From assembly GCA_019614645.1 (NCBI GenBank), contig JABWDB010000004.1, positions 5,022,001-5,086,000 of the forward strand: a stretch of 64,000 nt of DNA, given 5' to 3'. The stretch comes from Stratiolaelaps scimitus. Lineage: Eukaryota; Arthropoda; Arachnida; Mesostigmata; Laelapidae. Every line of letters begins with the position of its first letter. Position 1 is the first letter of the stretch. The translations under genes were made by a program, and so were the position numbers. This document shows, one piece after another, positions 1 to 12,901 of this stretch. Under the pieces are notes generated by a model. The model saw nothing but the letters and a program-made list of their open reading frames with translations. It was not told where the DNA came from and did not search any database.

Positions 1-1128
1 CGCGCCCCAGAAGAAAGAACACAACTGGCCGGCCGGCCGGCCGGTCGCTTGTTGTCCAGGTAGCCGCACAGTGACGAGGCAGAGGGCCATAGTCTAGTCC
101 AGCTCATGTAGTTCGGTTCGCTATTACTGCAATAGCCGTGAGTCAATCCGTGTTGGCTAGCGCATCGAAAGTAGCGGTGAACGTGAGTGTCTGCCTATGT
201 GTGTGTGTTTCTGTGTGTGCGGGGGCAGATGGCTGGATTCGTGAAGCCACCGATGATCCACCAATGGCTGTGTGCTGGAGAAACTCTCCGATCGAATCCG
301 ATTCACGGCGGTGTCGGAGACAACGAGCGGCTTCACTCAAGATGAACGAAAATGAATGAGAGCAACACAACAAGAGACGAGAAGAACCTCTCCAAGATGA
401 CGCGTCAACAGCAGCTAAAACCTAACGGGTGCCACTGCATCTTGCAGCAGTGGCATCTTGTCAAGCAATACAATCTATTGCATTATTGGCCTACTTGATG
501 ACGTTGCAGTAGAAGCCTCAGCAGGAGGACTGCTGGACCGCAGACCCGTAGCTTATCCTGGGCATCGCCATCAGCGTTCGTGGCAGCGGTGGACGCGAAC
601 GAATGCATCGGTGTCGTCGTGGGTGGAGCCGTTGATTTTGGCGATAAGCGCCGCTTCATCATTCGAGCTGTTGGATCGGATCGGACCTGTTCGATTAGAA
701 CATGCCGAATCTACGTAGCCACACGGCCGGGTGGCTCCGATAACTAGCGCACACACCAAGACGCACAATGAATTTGTGAAATGAATGAAGCCAAAATGCC
801 CTGGAGAAAGCGATGAAACCCATATCGCATACGCTTCTTGATCCACACAGTCCAACCAGCGGATCAGTATATCTCCAGCGGAGGTACGCCACGTCGACTG
901 CTCCGTCGTGAACTTCCGGCGTCGGAGCGGCATTTCCCAGCTGCGATCAATCGGTTGCTGGTCAACAACAATTGATTCGGCGCTGGCGATTATATTTGAC
1001 TTTCGCTCGACGGATGTCAGCGACGCTGTGACAATCATCACGACTCGGATCGCTCACCACTATTCGAAATTCAACTGTGGTCTGCTGCCGCAGCCGGCCT
1101 GAACGTGCGATCGCTCTAGGCTGACTAT
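1..1128. other. GC-rich 5' flank without a supported gene
   Basis: This stretch is GC- and CpG-rich compared with most of the window. It holds short open frames on both strands but no splice-bounded exon that I can defend. It contains one small hairpin (430-455) and leads into a TATA box at 1129. I read it as upstream regulatory or UTR-like DNA, which is an inference from composition and position only. Confidence 0.3.
430..455. repeat. short perfect hairpin, 9-bp arms
   Basis: The left arm TGCCACTGC (430-438) is perfectly complementary to GCAGTGGCA (447-455), with an 8-nt loop. On its own this could be chance. It is listed because the window carries many similar and longer hairpins. Confidence 0.6.
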
Positions 1129-1136
1129 TATAAAAG
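1129..1136 (+). promoter_or_regulatory. TATA box (TATAAAAG)
   Basis: TATAAAAG matches the metazoan TATA consensus well. It lies in otherwise GC-rich sequence, 134 bp upstream of the ATG of a 165-codon open exon on the same strand. A start site about 30 bp downstream (near 1160) would leave a roughly 100-nt 5' UTR. No strong initiator was identified, so promoter function is inferred. Confidence 0.4.
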
Positions 1137-1262
1137 CCAGTTGAGATAATCTCTGGTCGCTGCTCCCTACGCGGTGGGTTGGCAGGAAGGTATATGATAA
1201 TATAGAATCATAGCGCTGGCGCCCAGCAGACACACAGACAAGGAGGCTAGAATAAAGGGCCC

Positions 1263-1757
1263 ATGCCCCAGCTGATAATAGGCTGTAGACGCCTGGGGAC
1301 AGAAATCATTGAAAAACCCGAGCACATTGACGAACGCATAGTCCAACAAGCTGACCGCTTTCCTACGCGGCCAGTCGCGGCGCTGACGTCGTCGTCGGTG
1401 GCGTCGGTGGCGGCGGCGATAGGTGTGACTGCGCAAGCGTCATTGAAGCGGTTGCAGTACTGCGGCAAACAATGCCAACCTCAGCAGAGCGGACGCTATC
1501 TGTCACCATCGCCTATCGATAGATACAGACACAGAACATGCAAGACAAGAAACATATCGGCATGCATAGGTATTCGACGGCGGAGTATTATACAATTCTG
1601 CACGAACTTTAACACTGCATTTGGCTATACGCAGACATTGCCCACGATGCGAATGTGTATCGGTTTCGGTGGCACAATTTCGCCCGTGAAAACCGTGTGC
1701 ACTGTGGCCGCTTTGCAGCGCAACCGGCGAGACAGGCGAGCGGGTCAGGCGCGTCAG
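1263..1757 (+). CDS. candidate first coding exon, unknown protein
   Basis: This is one of the longest open frames in the window. It has 165 codons from ATG at 1263 to a splice donor, CAG|GTATGA, at 1757/1758, and it ends exactly in phase 0. A TATA box lies 134 bp upstream. The predicted protein begins MPQLIIGCRRLGTEIIEKPE, has an Ala/Ser/Val-rich stretch near residues 38-60, scattered cysteines and a basic C-terminal part (RNRRDRRAGQARQ). I recognise no domain. The start context (GCCCATGC) is not strong. The opposite strand is also open over part of the region, with a hydrophobic stretch, so the frame choice is uncertain. It could be a genuine 5' exon or a chance open frame in GC-rich DNA. 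Confidence 0.33.
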
Positions 1758-2315
1758 GTATGAAGACATCCAGAAACAGCCGTATTGCCCCCCACACTGT
1801 GGAGGGCGATAACAAGCAGAAGAGAGATAGCTCGAGGAGAGAAGCGGGGAGAGATTGAATCGGTGTGCGTTTTGTAGAATCAAGAAAATAATCCTTAAAC
1901 AGGCTAATCTAGGCGGCGGCGACGGCGTTCGGCGGCGGCACAGACACCGCCAGACAGAACAGCTGCTAGCGAATGACAGAGTGGGAGGACACCCATAAGC
2001 GATACATCGTCGTTGTCGGGGGCATAGCGACATTGTGTAGGATGGGCAGAGCAGGCGAATTCCGCAAAACGCTGCCATGGTCAGCTAAGCCAGCTACATA
2101 GATACGCTCGATACGGGTGCGTAGCGCTGTGCTGCTATGAAGAACGAATTGATTGTACACGACTGTGCCGCGCGTGCAACGAGTGAAAAACAATAGGTTT
2201 CCGTTTGTCGCTGAGACAGCCCCAGCTGTTGCTATTGCTGCTAGCATCGTCGTCGTCGTCGTCGGTCTGTATCGGATAGCTTCGATACGGCTGTCTAAAG
2301 AGGCACTCGTATATA

Positions 2316-2328
2316 GGGGGGGGGGGGG
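2316..2328. repeat. homopolymer G run
   Basis: Thirteen consecutive G residues follow ATATA. The tract is length-unstable by nature and could favour G-rich secondary structure. Confidence 0.9.
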
Positions 2329-2555
2329 AAATTTCACTTCGCATTTGATTTAGGCGGCAGTTTGTACGTGGTTAAATACGTGCGCGGTCTGGGTAGAGGT
2401 TTTGTCCAGCGGGCCGGGCAACGTCGCCGCGTTGTTGTTCTACGGACTAACAGCTTCTATGTTGATCCCTGGCCGATACAGACTGCTGCAGCTATTGTTG
2501 CTGCTATAATACAACAAAATGATTTTACGTTGTATGAAGCTGACACAAGTAGTGA

Positions 2556-2572
2556 ATATATATATATATATA
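2556..2572. repeat. (TA)n microsatellite
   Basis: About eight AT dinucleotide units are followed by CATGTACATG. It is one of at least fifteen TA tracts in the window. Confidence 0.9.
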
Positions 2573-5425
2573 CATGTACATGAACGCTCCCGGCTAGCAC
2601 TGACCGATCGAACTGACATATTTACAACACGTTAAAATATTTCTGCGTAGCACCGCATACGGTGTTCGGCTAGTTCAAATTCAGACGGGATTCTACACGT
2701 TGTGTACACAAAAACGCCACTTAGAGCCCGATTGAAGAGAATTTGAAACAAATCGAAGCAAAGAAACACAGCTGACGAGTTAACAGGGCACTGTCACTCG
2801 TTATCAAGCTCGCACGCCATCCAAGAAGGCTGGCATCGAAATTGGGAGCATCCTTAATCTAGAAGAGCGTCTCTTGCAGAAGATGACGCGGCGGGACAGC
2901 TGAGATTGTTGTGAAAATATATGACACTCGATGCTGCTACAAGACGATTGCTCGCAACGTCTGAATTCCAGTTCAAGTGAGATAAAGGTTTATTGGTTTA
3001 TTAAAGGAGCTACAATTTTGCAATGCTTAAGCTTAAGTGATCTGCAAGTACGCACTTAAGAGCCCCCTTGAACTTATTGCGCTTATTAGACCCAATGGCA
3101 AGTGACTTTTTCTTCTAGCTCTGTTGGATTCTCGATTTGAGCTGGTAGGGACCTCTCGATCTGTCAACAGTGAGGAAAGGATTTCAGTTCGGTGGTACGT
3201 ACTTCTACGTACATGCATACGTATCGAAACATTCTGACAGATTTGAGCCGGACGAAATATGTATCCCTGACGCATTTAGCTATTTCACATTTCTACATAA
3301 AACCATTAAGACGAACCACAGTACAATACGTTCTTTGATTGAACGAGCGACTTCACAAGCCTCACTCTACGGCTAACAAGAAACAAACAGATCAATCAGG
3401 TGCACGAGATCGCGTGCTAATACGGCTTCGTCAGTGAAACAGAGCCCTGACAGGAATCGACGTACGATCTTGACACAGGCGACCCGTGTGTGGGCACCAC
3501 CCGACGAACGACAAACGCTGTAGGTACTAACCATTATGGTTCTTGCCTCGACTGGTAATGAGACCACTATTATCTTAGATCAAGGACAGTAGTAATAATC
3601 TTGCGTATGTCTGTTACCTAATTACCCTAACCCGCTTTCTATATTATACATGCGACAACCGTCACTGGCACCAGCTTCTAACCTCATGCGTATTTTATAC
3701 CTTTTTCTGTCCAATAGGGCCGCTGTCGAGATCGCCACCAGCACAGCGTCGTCACGGTAGTCGCGCAGGCCCCTTCCATTGACTATTCTACTCACTGACC
3801 CCTGTTACGTCAGTGTGCCAGTCACTACTTCTGCCGTCATCTACGATGGACATCCGGCCACGGGTTGACTGCTTAGCTTCCCCCTGCTTCAGCCTACGAA
3901 GCTCTATCTCTGTGTGTATCGAGAACAGAGCACAGCCGGAGTGGTGGGTCATTACCTAACAGCAGCGAACGGTGGCCACAACGAGCTGATCCGCGCTGAT
4001 GCCGCGAGCTGCGTGCCGCGTCTCTGTGCTGATACCGGGAGCCACAAGAAAAGCCGGTTACACTGTCCACGTTCACGCCTCAGGTCTCTTTCGCCCCCGG
4101 GGTTACGTCACAAGAGAAAAAAGGAACGAAAAACGAAGATGACGTCGACGACGACAACAGCAGAGAACGGTGGTCGGAGCGAATCCTCGCCCCCTCCTCC
4201 GATTCGACGGCCACCTGAACCGTCGCTGTAACTAAGCGAAGTTCACGAGGAGCATTGCGACAGCGACAACAGTTGACGGTTCGCTCTTCGCTGTATTTGA
4301 GGTCCCCACAGTAAATAAATAGTGCTACCATCCATGCTATCATCGGCAAGCGTCGGACAGCCAAGCCAACCGCAGGTTGACGATTTGAGAATGGAGACAC
4401 AGCGGTGGACGGCGGATATTCGCTCTGGTACCATTGCCATTGTGACGACTGGCACCGTTAAATCACCCACGTAAGCGGTATTAAGACAATTTGCTGGGGG
4501 CAACTATTGGCCGATATCAAAGGGCGGCAAAGCAATCGTGAACGGTAGAGGATCGAGGTGTCGCAAAGCGAAAAGCTGCCAATGTGGAATAGTTGCTCAA
4601 AAGCTTTTGCCCCTTTTTCCAACAGCGTCTGCAGTATTAGTCGAGTGTCGCAGCGACTCGCCAACAGTAGCTTTGGTTGCGGCTTTGTTTCACGTGGAAG
4701 TGCTTGTACTGGACAAGATCGTCCGGGCAGGTTGGTGACAGCTAGCAGTATACCGTGTACACGGATGTGCTATCGCGGGGCAGCTGGTTGTGGGCCTGGT
4801 TGTTTCCAACGGTTGATTGTTTCGCTGCTACTGCAGCTCCGATCATAATAGTTCACACTTAACGGTTGTTGGAAGGGTATTGTATTGAAGGGCTGCATCG
4901 TCTACAGTAGGGCCGAGTGAAGAAATACACCAACAGAGGAACCTGCGAGAGTGGATAGGATAGCAGATGTGTACCGCGGCCGAAACAGCAGCATGATGCT
5001 GACATACGCGTCGGATATACAGCCGTATCGGGGCCGTGTCGACTGGCGCCATCGACGTACATAGCAACGGTGATTGCATTATTGTTACCGCGTTCAATGG
5101 GGTGCCATATCAGCGGGTGATATACCAGATAGCTCCCCCTCCTCTCTGTTACAATGTATCGCTGAATGCATGCACCTATGTATTTTGTATGCTTAAGGTG
5201 GCATGTTCAGATGTCTTCGGCTGAAAGCCACTGTCAATCGTTGCTGATAGATGCTAGCTATGATCGATTAGTGAACGGAATCACCACCAAATGCAACAGG
5301 GGCTCTCTCTCTCGATTTCTCTCTTTGGCCACGGATTGTAGCTGTGGACGCTCGCTTGAGTAGGCATGTCATGCCGCAGTATTCTGTACACCGCGATCAG
5401 CAAAGGCAAGAATCTGTCACCTCAA

Positions 5426-5449
5426 TGCAGCTTCGGCCGCGAAGCTGCA
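5426..5449. repeat. perfect hairpin, 10-bp arms, GCCG loop
   Basis: TGCAGCTTCG (5426-5435) and CGAAGCTGCA (5440-5449) are perfect reverse complements around a 4-nt loop. No gene context is visible. Confidence 0.75.
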
Positions 5450-5841
5450 ATGTAATATCGGCATCATTCGATGAATTAAATGATCTTTCCTTCTCTTCCT
5501 CGCCTCATCTAGTAGCAGCAGTCGTTGTGGTGGTCGTAAAACATAATCAACACTATCACGCACATCCTGCTATCGAGGTATCCAAGACGTTCCAGACCTG
5601 TTGCATTCTTCCACTGTTGCAGACTCTTACACATGGCACAAAACGCTGCCTGTCGCGGCAGACGTTGACATGGTAAAATGTGTTTGAGAACGTTAACAAG
5701 GTCAAAGCAATGAACAAACCCAGCCCCGCAAACGACAACAACATCAGAACATAACAATTAATTTCAGCATCAGAGGGACGCCACAGGTCGCTAGGTATTT
5801 GTGTTACACTTGGAACAGGTCATTGCATGAATCAACAGGCC

Positions 5842-5866
5842 ATATATATATATATATATATATATA
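5842..5866. repeat. (TA)n microsatellite
   Basis: An uninterrupted AT dinucleotide tract of 25 nt. Open frames running through it (Ile-Tyr repeats) are artefacts. Confidence 0.95.
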
Positions 5867-7340
5867 GCTACTCTGTTTTTTCAGCTGTGAAGTCTTTTCT
5901 GACGGCATACTACGCGTTTGCAGTGCTGCTATGGGAATCGTCTTTCTCACAGGAGCCGCCACAACCGTCCCCAATATATAAAATAGGTAGCCACCCCCGC
6001 TACAAATATCGTCTCGTGAGGCTCACAAGCTCAACCAGCGATGACCAAGCAGCATCGAAATGGGGGGAGTCAGCCGCACGCAACGTCCACTTCTGCGCCC
6101 ACCGCTGCTCTTTCTGTGTGGCCACTGTCGCTTCTTCCCCCCGCTGATTCACATAGACAACCATAACGATGCCTTCTTCTGCATGGTTTCGTCAGCCACC
6201 ACGTCGCAGTTGGCTCGTTCTGTTGCTGCCACTTTGCTCGCTGCTTGCTGGCTGGCTCACTCACTCGAGAACAATATTTTCGCTCCTGAAACAATGGCAC
6301 ACACGCACGCACGCACACTCGATCGCACGGGTTACTTGAGAAGTACTACAGCTGAGCGCTACTGTGGCCACCTCGACGTCGGCTGCCGTGAGTCGTCCGC
6401 GGGCGCTGCTGGCGCCGCGCGGACCTCAGTATCATCATGATTAGTTAGTGGTGTGGAAACATGGCCGAGGTCTGTCCAGCCGCACATGCTGGAGTGGTAC
6501 TGAGCTGACAGTGGCCGGATGAGAATCAACGCATATGGTTCTTGCCACGAGGAGCGATCCACCGGCCCCTCCATTGGACTCCGGAGGCCAGAGGCACCCG
6601 TGTGTCCGCTGTGTCTGCTCGTGTAGAAAAGCGCGCTTACTTTGGTAGGCAACTCTCGGGACGAGTGTCGTGAAAAAAAAAAAAAGCTTGTCGAAAGCAA
6701 CAAACAGCCATAGCAAAATACCGAGCGGAGGGGTCCGTCGTCTCGTCATCGCGTAGCACGCATAACGCCTAAGGCAGCGTCATCAGCAATGAAATCACGC
6801 ACGCGTTGTTGTTAAATCATGAAGTGATTGCACCGTCCAGTCGGTTGCCACCGATTGGCCAGGTTGGAAACAGCAGCGGCACAGCACAGCGTCAGCACAA
6901 GGACAGATTGCAAGGGAAGCTCCTGCGATACAACCAGCTGCCGCGTTCGCAGTGACGGCAGAAAACAGGGGCGAAATCAAAGTCAGAAAGCGATCGGCAC
7001 CAAATCAGAGAGAGAGAGAGGAGCAACGATACAGGAGCGATGTTCGTTGCGCGCTCATCTTCGCCGTTACGTCTCCACCGGACAGGGATTTCTGATTCAT
7101 GATGAATTTGCGTTATTTTTAGCCGCCCTCGAGCGCCGCGACCACCCTCTAGTGTCTAGTGACGATGCCCTAACGTCTGTGCCATTGCAGCGACGATGAT
7201 GGTGGTGGTGACGACGATGATGGTGGTGATGGGATGATCATGCTGATATTACATAAATGCGGTTGCAACGATGGTCGAATACACATGAGTGCGTGTACGA
7301 ATATGCACGAGTAGATGTGCGGCATCCTGCTATTGAGCTT

Positions 7341-7358
7341 GTTGCTGTTGCTGCTGCT

Positions 7359-7392
<34 letters not shown>

Positions 7393-7411
7393 CTGCTGCT
7401 GCTGTTGTTGC
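7341..7411. repeat. (TTG/CTG)n trinucleotide repeat
   Basis: About 70 nt of mixed TTG and CTG units. All frames across it stay open, giving Val/Ala- or Thr/Ala-rich translations on either strand. There is no start, acceptor or donor to show it is coding. A glutamine-tract exon on the minus strand (CAA/CAG) is possible but unsupported. Confidence 0.9.
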
Positions 7412-8215
7412 TCTGGCTGTTTGTGTTATCGCTGCCGATGCTGGTATCACTCTGATGTCAGCAGTTGTTGTTGTTGCCGGGTGCAGTACTACTGCTACCA
7501 CTACTGAATACGAATACTACCTGACGTGTAGCGTATTTGTGGCAATACTCGTTCGTATCAGACGGTTTCCACCGCATTGGTCCTTCGGCGGCCGGACTCG
7601 GAAGCTGGCGCTGCATCAAGTTACTTAATAGCATAGAGCATACCGTAGACCCTGGCAGAGCGACAGGCCCCGGTTGGGGCGCCGATTAAATGAGCCAACT
7701 AGCCTACACCACTGCAGAACCCGCCGCAGCATCGGATGTAGTTAATCTGTGTGCAATGTATATTGTTCCTTAAGGCTTGTCTGTTGCCTTATCACTTTGA
7801 CAGTGTAATGAAAATCGAGTTGGCGGACGTAAAGAAAGCAGCCGCAAGGGCCCGATAAGACGAGTTGCGAGGGCGGCAACCGGGGTTCAAAAAGCCTAGA
7901 GAAAGTGGATCGATACGGCGAGCATTGGAGATAGGGCTAATACAAAATATTTTACTCGAATCAGTGCCTTCCTTCTCGATAATGACGGGGTGTCATCTCT
8001 CTTCCACGTTCGTGTTTAAACGGGCCCGACGACGACAGTTGCGTACAAAGTGCAACAGATAGCGACTAGCAAAGGAGACGATGCCGCGCCACTAAAGTCG
8101 AGCGCAACAACTGTCCATGACTCTGACGCAGTGACGGGAGATCATTCACTGGAGAAATGAGAGATTGACGGGCGGCACGAAGCACAAGCCCGATCGAACC
8201 ATTGACCAATGGAGG

Positions 8216-8243
8216 ATATATATATATGTATATATATATATAT
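8216..8243. repeat. (TA)n microsatellite
   Basis: AT dinucleotide tract interrupted once by a GTA unit. Confidence 0.9.
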
Positions 8244-8454
8244 GCACCAGCCACACCAGCAAAGGGCATATATCCGGGACCATGCGGCACTGGACAGACG
8301 GAGCTGTGTGGCCAAGAGGATGCGACTACTACTCTGTCGATTAGTCGGTCAGTTCGGCCGTCTCCGAAACGGCCGGATAATATCTGACGCGGCCCACTCT
8401 GTGTATCGATTTTGCCGTTTATGGTTATCCACTTAGCCGTTAGTCAAATGACTG

Positions 8455-8469
8455 CCCCCCCCCCCCCCC
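8455..8469. repeat. homopolymer C run
   Basis: Fifteen consecutive C residues in unique flanking sequence. Confidence 0.9.
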
Positions 8470-8599
8470 TGTTCTCACGGAGACAGAAGGAGCTTACTCC
8501 CGGTGAAGCCGGACGTTTGCATTCGTTCGTTGGGGTCAGGGAAGACACTATAGGGATTGTCGGCCAGTAGCGGTTGGATACCGAGTGTCGTTTTTTTTT

Positions 8600-11360
8600 T
8601 GACTAGCGCGCACACAAATGCTATTTGTCAATAGGTGATATACATGAGCAGTTAGGAAACGTGATATTACGCCTCAAAATCACCCGTAACCACAAATAGT
8701 AACAATAATCATAATAAAGCTAGTAGATACATATTTCGTAGGCAACGATGAGTGTCATTAGGATTACGTAACCACGTGAACGGTTTGACGGTATAATCAT
8801 CATAAGGCTAATTAGGTATATTACGTTAGTATGCAGATTGTAGTTTGCTATTGCATCATTCCTGGCTAGTCTAATTAACGAGTGACGAAGAAAATTGTGA
8901 CGCTCTTAGCACAATGTGAACCATGATTACTTATGTTGTTATTAATGAATTAAGGCCAAGGCAAACTAACTTAACGAAGTAAAGCCGAATGTATTATACA
9001 GGCAGTATTAAACTTGCGACTTGCGACCAAATACAAGGAATCAGGATCGTTGATCAATGACGACAGGTGGTATAGTATAGTATACCTATATACGATATGA
9101 TCTCTATGCGGCGACCCACTGTCGATAGGAATAGCCGAGGAAACCATGGTGGACATATAAATATATATAATATATATAGATGTCCACCATGGTTTCTTTG
9201 GCTGCATGGGCAGAACCGAGTTGTAGGCAATCGTTCAGGGTGTTTTCTCTTCTTAGGGGAATAATTATTACTGCCTCTTTTGCCGCTTAGAAACAATGCA
9301 CTGTACAGGCGTCAATGTCCTAGCGAGAAATCGTCAGTTTGTCCATCGAGCAACGGCAACCCAACTCTTATCTTGCATACTAGTAGTAACTGCCTAATTG
9401 TAAGCTGACTGGCTCGTTAGCAGTCAGCGATACTCAAGTATGCTATGTTAGAATTGTGTCCCATTCAGTTAGGGTCAATTTGTGCCCAAGTTGTCGAGAT
9501 AGCATTAGCCTTCAACGTAGAGAAACCGACGTGGAGAAAGAGCTTCGTCTTCGCGAAGCAACCGAATGTGGTCCAACCCTATGAACTGTTACCGCGAAGC
9601 GGAATAACTAAAGGATCCGCGCGACCCCCGAGCGGAACTCGCTTTGAATGGGGGATTCTAACGGCTTCTTTGGCTATTGCGCTATCTATGGATGATATAA
9701 GATGTGTCCTGGGGGTGATGTAATCGCATCGGTCTGCATGAGGGAGCGAGCGCGACTGCACCTGACAAATCACGAAATATTGTAAATACCGCATCGATGC
9801 GTATGTCCCTTGTGGGATTCGAACCGGGAACGCTATCGATTTATTACCGTTTATCACGAACGTAAGAAGCTCTTGCAAAAAAACGCCGACTGTATATGGC
9901 AAACCTGAAATGGTTGTCCGCACTGCACGAATTCAAATCTAACGCTATCGAATCTACCGTAGCTAAACAGACAAAGGACTCGATTTTACTAACGAGACAA
10001 ATTCGTCTAGAAGCAGAACCCTAATCCCTAATTTGGAAAGCAATACCATCGTCGCTTCGCTGCATACTGACACTTTGTAAATTGCAGCCTATTTTTAGCG
10101 TTGTCCTAGCCATAAAATCCAAGGACTAAGTTGTCTCGTGTCGACTCGACATCCCCCTTCCCCCCCAATACTCATACACTGTCTTAGTGACCCTATTAGC
10201 TACGTGGGTTAAACATCCACTCGAAATCACTGATACATATTAAGGAACATGATCTAGTTAGCGTGCGCCTCCATAAATTATAAACGCCCATTTCGAATTT
10301 ATTTCAACCGTCATCATTAGGCTGTTCAAGCGATCTAGCAGGCGTTTCTCCACTGATGAAAATTCTAGCTTTTCCTTTGGCCACCCCACCTGTAAATTTC
10401 TCTAAGCATTCTCCGCTTGTTGGTGGAGTTGGGGGAATAACAAACGATTTGTAGTTCTCTAAATTCATATCCTTCATCTACCAGACGATTGTAGCAGGCG
10501 TCTATCAATTTGAAACTACTCGTCATGTCCATATCCATAGAATATTTTTGTTGTATTAATCCTATTCTGGTTTGATACTACCTCATAATAATAATACAAA
10601 TACCAGAATAAGGGCACACATAACAAGTATGATTTTGGTAGTCGACAGCAGTTGCAAAGGCAAAGAACGAATAAAGATGTGGACCCATGCTCTCTTCCTG
10701 CTACAGTTATAATACGATCCGCAGTGGGCGAGAGGTTTAAAGAATACTTTGAACCTATGAAAGCTCAGCTCCAGCGTGACCGACATGACAGATCCTTGAC
10801 GCAACACCACACAGCGATACCGAGTCCTGCCATGGAAAGTAAGCTGAGGGTCTGCTAAGGAAAAAAGCTTAGCATCCTATTAAAATGATAATAAATTCCA
10901 ACTTAACTATGGAACGCCTTTCCAGGTCCGGCTTTGATGGACGAGCCAGATAAATCTTAATGGACTAGTGTCGACAGATCAGGCCTCAGGTGCGATGTAT
11001 TCATCACGCATCGAGACGGGAATTACAGATGCAAGCATGCCACGCGTTGTACTGCCCCCCCATTCAATGACTATCTAGCACGTATTCATGCGAACTGATC
11101 CAGGTGAACCGCGCGATTACAAGTCTTCTCGGAACGTCGCAAACAGCGCCAGAGACACGCAAATGAAATTTGACTTTCAACGCGTTGGGAACACCTTCCA
11201 GTCCGACGACTCCAACAGAAGACCCTCGCGCGGATCGAGCGCAATCATGACAATACAACGACACACGTTGGCGGCGTGACACAGAGACGCTGTAGTGTTA
11301 TACCTATTCGAACTTTTGAATTGATCGTTGCAACGATTGCATCGTAAGCAACGCCCTCTA
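8600..11360. other. mostly AT-richer intergenic or intronic DNA
   Basis: Apart from the large hairpin at 9134-9202 and a tRNA B-box-like motif near 9808-9830 (minus strand, GGTTCGAATCC, without a cloverleaf), I see no gene. Overlapping frames of 90-114 codons occur on both strands at 9445-9923 but lack splice context. Confidence 0.35.
9134..9202. repeat. large inverted repeat with TA-rich loop
   Basis: Arms 9134-9156 and 9180-9202 are 23 bp each and match at 21 of 23 positions. The inner 17 bp, containing CCATGGTGGACAT, are perfect. The 23-nt loop (9157-9179) is almost pure A/T with TATATA units. A stem this long with such a loop is not expected by chance. It resembles the palindrome around the TA tract at 37.6 kb. 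Confidence 0.92.
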
Positions 11361-11366
11361 TGTGTG

Positions 11367-11390
11367 TATATATATATATATATGTATATA
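11367..11390. repeat. (TA)n microsatellite
   Basis: AT tract interrupted by one GTA. It lies about 40 bp inside the intron that follows the minus-strand exon at 11427-11653. Confidence 0.9.
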
Positions 11391-11426
11391 GTAATTATGT
11401 GTTGACGTATAGAAACTATCACGCAC

Positions 11427-11653
11427 CTTTTTCACTTGGGGCTTCTGCGGCGATCCTGTGATGCTGAGCGAATCATGCAGCGAGCACGTACTCGACGAAC
11501 GCGAGCTGGCCAATTCGAGATTGGCCGAGTTGTTACTGCCCGAACTCAGGCTGATGCTCGAATTGAGGCTCAGCGAGTCCTTGGCAATTGGCTTTCCACA
11601 GCGGAACAGCGACGTCGTCGAGCTGTGCACATGTTTCATCATCTTGATGCCGC
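11427..11653 (-). CDS. candidate internal exon, Ser-rich protein of unknown identity
   Basis: The minus-strand frame is open across the exon. It ends at a consensus donor, AAAAAG|GTGCGT, after a complete codon. A plausible acceptor, GGTTACAG|GC, lies just 5' of the first in-frame methionines, with a CTAAG branch-like motif about 25 nt upstream. The translation runs GIKMMKHVHSSTTSLFRCGK, then a Ser/Asn/Leu-rich stretch (about residues 22-60), ending SLSITGSPQKPQVKK. Such composition suggests a disordered, possibly phosphorylated region of a larger intracellular protein. I do not recognise the family. Neighbouring exons were not identified. Reading the first ATG (11642) as a true start is an alternative. 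Confidence 0.5.
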
Positions 11654-12868
11654 CTGTAACCGTACGATGTTTTGCTTAGCTCGTTGATGATTGCGGCTAG
11701 CTGCCGCTAGCTGGCGATTTCACTCACGCGGCAACTCGACGTGATCTATCTAACGTGTATCCGTGGGTGATGTCGATTGCTCCGAATGCTTCCTGCTCAG
11801 CTCGTCTCAACGACTTCATTCATAGGCACACGACAGTATCCAAGGGGGGGGTAACAATGACAACCAAGACTTGGCAAAAACACACAGGCGACACCTTACG
11901 TATCCGTAGTCATATGGGTTGATGGGTTTGCGCTGTTTTGTTTAATATCCGTTCACTAGACACTATCGAGCAAAGTAATTGTCCGCGACACGAATACACC
12001 TGGCCAGCTCCGCGGCGTTGCACACACGTTGACCACAGTGATAGCTTTGCGCGCACAGCCTGCGTGTCACCTGCTCAGCAGCAGATATATCGACAGCAAT
12101 CTACTATGTATACGTAGTCGTAGTAGCGACGACAAGCATTGAGCAGCCCGCTCAGCTCGTTCGGTGGTGAAGCTTGCCTTCGAAAGGTACCTACAGCTTC
12201 TGCTGCCGTTACAGGTTGTTATTGCTGCTCGACTTGCTAGCGAGCAGTAAACAACCCCTAACGGGCCCTAACTTGAAGTTTCTACTGGACACAGGATCAA
12301 CAGGTCCCTACGACTCCCATTTGGTGTTCGACAAGCGGGCCGGCGTGAACCCTTCGCACGCCGACAAGCAACTGGTGACGGTCAGCGTGCGATCTGTTTT
12401 GGAAACGTGGCCCTCTCCACCCGGGAGAGGGTTGCAGGCGAGCCGGCCGAGTATATGGCTGGCGCTATCAAACCGGCACAGCGGCGAACATGTTGCTTGC
12501 TTTGTAAGGCGCATCTAAGTGAGCATAGAGCAAAGGCGGCCGGACGCGCGAGTGATCGCGCTCCCTGATCCCTGCCTATCTGCCTGTTGTTCTTCAGCTA
12601 ACGCACCTCCTGTCGCAGAGCTTGATGCTGCTAAAGCTGGCAGGCGACCTCAGAAAATAAACACGCCAGCGTGAGCAACAACTTTCCCAAATAAGCTTCC
12701 ATTGCTACTGGCGCGACCGTAGCGCTAGTTCGCATCAAGTACTGTTATTGGTGGCGGCCTGGGAACAAATGGGTGACGGTATCATATAATAGATAGAGGA
12801 AAACAGGATTCGACAAATGGCATGCGAAAACGAGTACGGGAAAGACTCTGATAAGACACCGGATGACA

Positions 12869-12901
<33 letters not shown>

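Larger units (their letters stand above)
1758..5840. other. GC-rich, low-complexity non-coding stretch
   Basis: Many short overlapping open frames occur on both strands, which is expected in GC-rich DNA, and none has convincing splice context or similarity. Contents include a (CGT)n run near 2246-2263, a 13-base G run at 2316-2328, a (TA)n tract at 2556-2572 and a CTCT tract near 5302-5325. The remainder is unremarkable unique sequence. Confidence 0.4.
5867..8600. other. GC-rich stretch, no supported gene
   Basis: Between the TA tract and 8.6 kb there are only short frames, a poly-A run near 6673, an AGAG tract near 7009, the CTG/TTG repeat at 7341, a TA tract at 8216 and a C15 run at 8455. 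I see no exon with both an open frame and convincing splice signals. Confidence 0.4.

Noticed and set aside
7238..7628. Val/Ala-rich or Thr/Ala-rich frames over the CTG/TTG repeat
   Set aside because: They are frames through a trinucleotide repeat with no start, acceptor or donor that would make them coding.
9808..9880. Possible tRNA on the minus strand (B-box GGTTCGAATCC)
   Set aside because: There is no matching acceptor stem, A-box or anticodon arm. At best it is a SINE or tRNA remnant.
12174..12518. FLLDTGST motif, like an aspartic protease active site of a retroelement
   Set aside because: Only the DTGS string matches. The following residues do not fit retropepsins or cellular pepsins, and no RT, integrase or LTR lies nearby.
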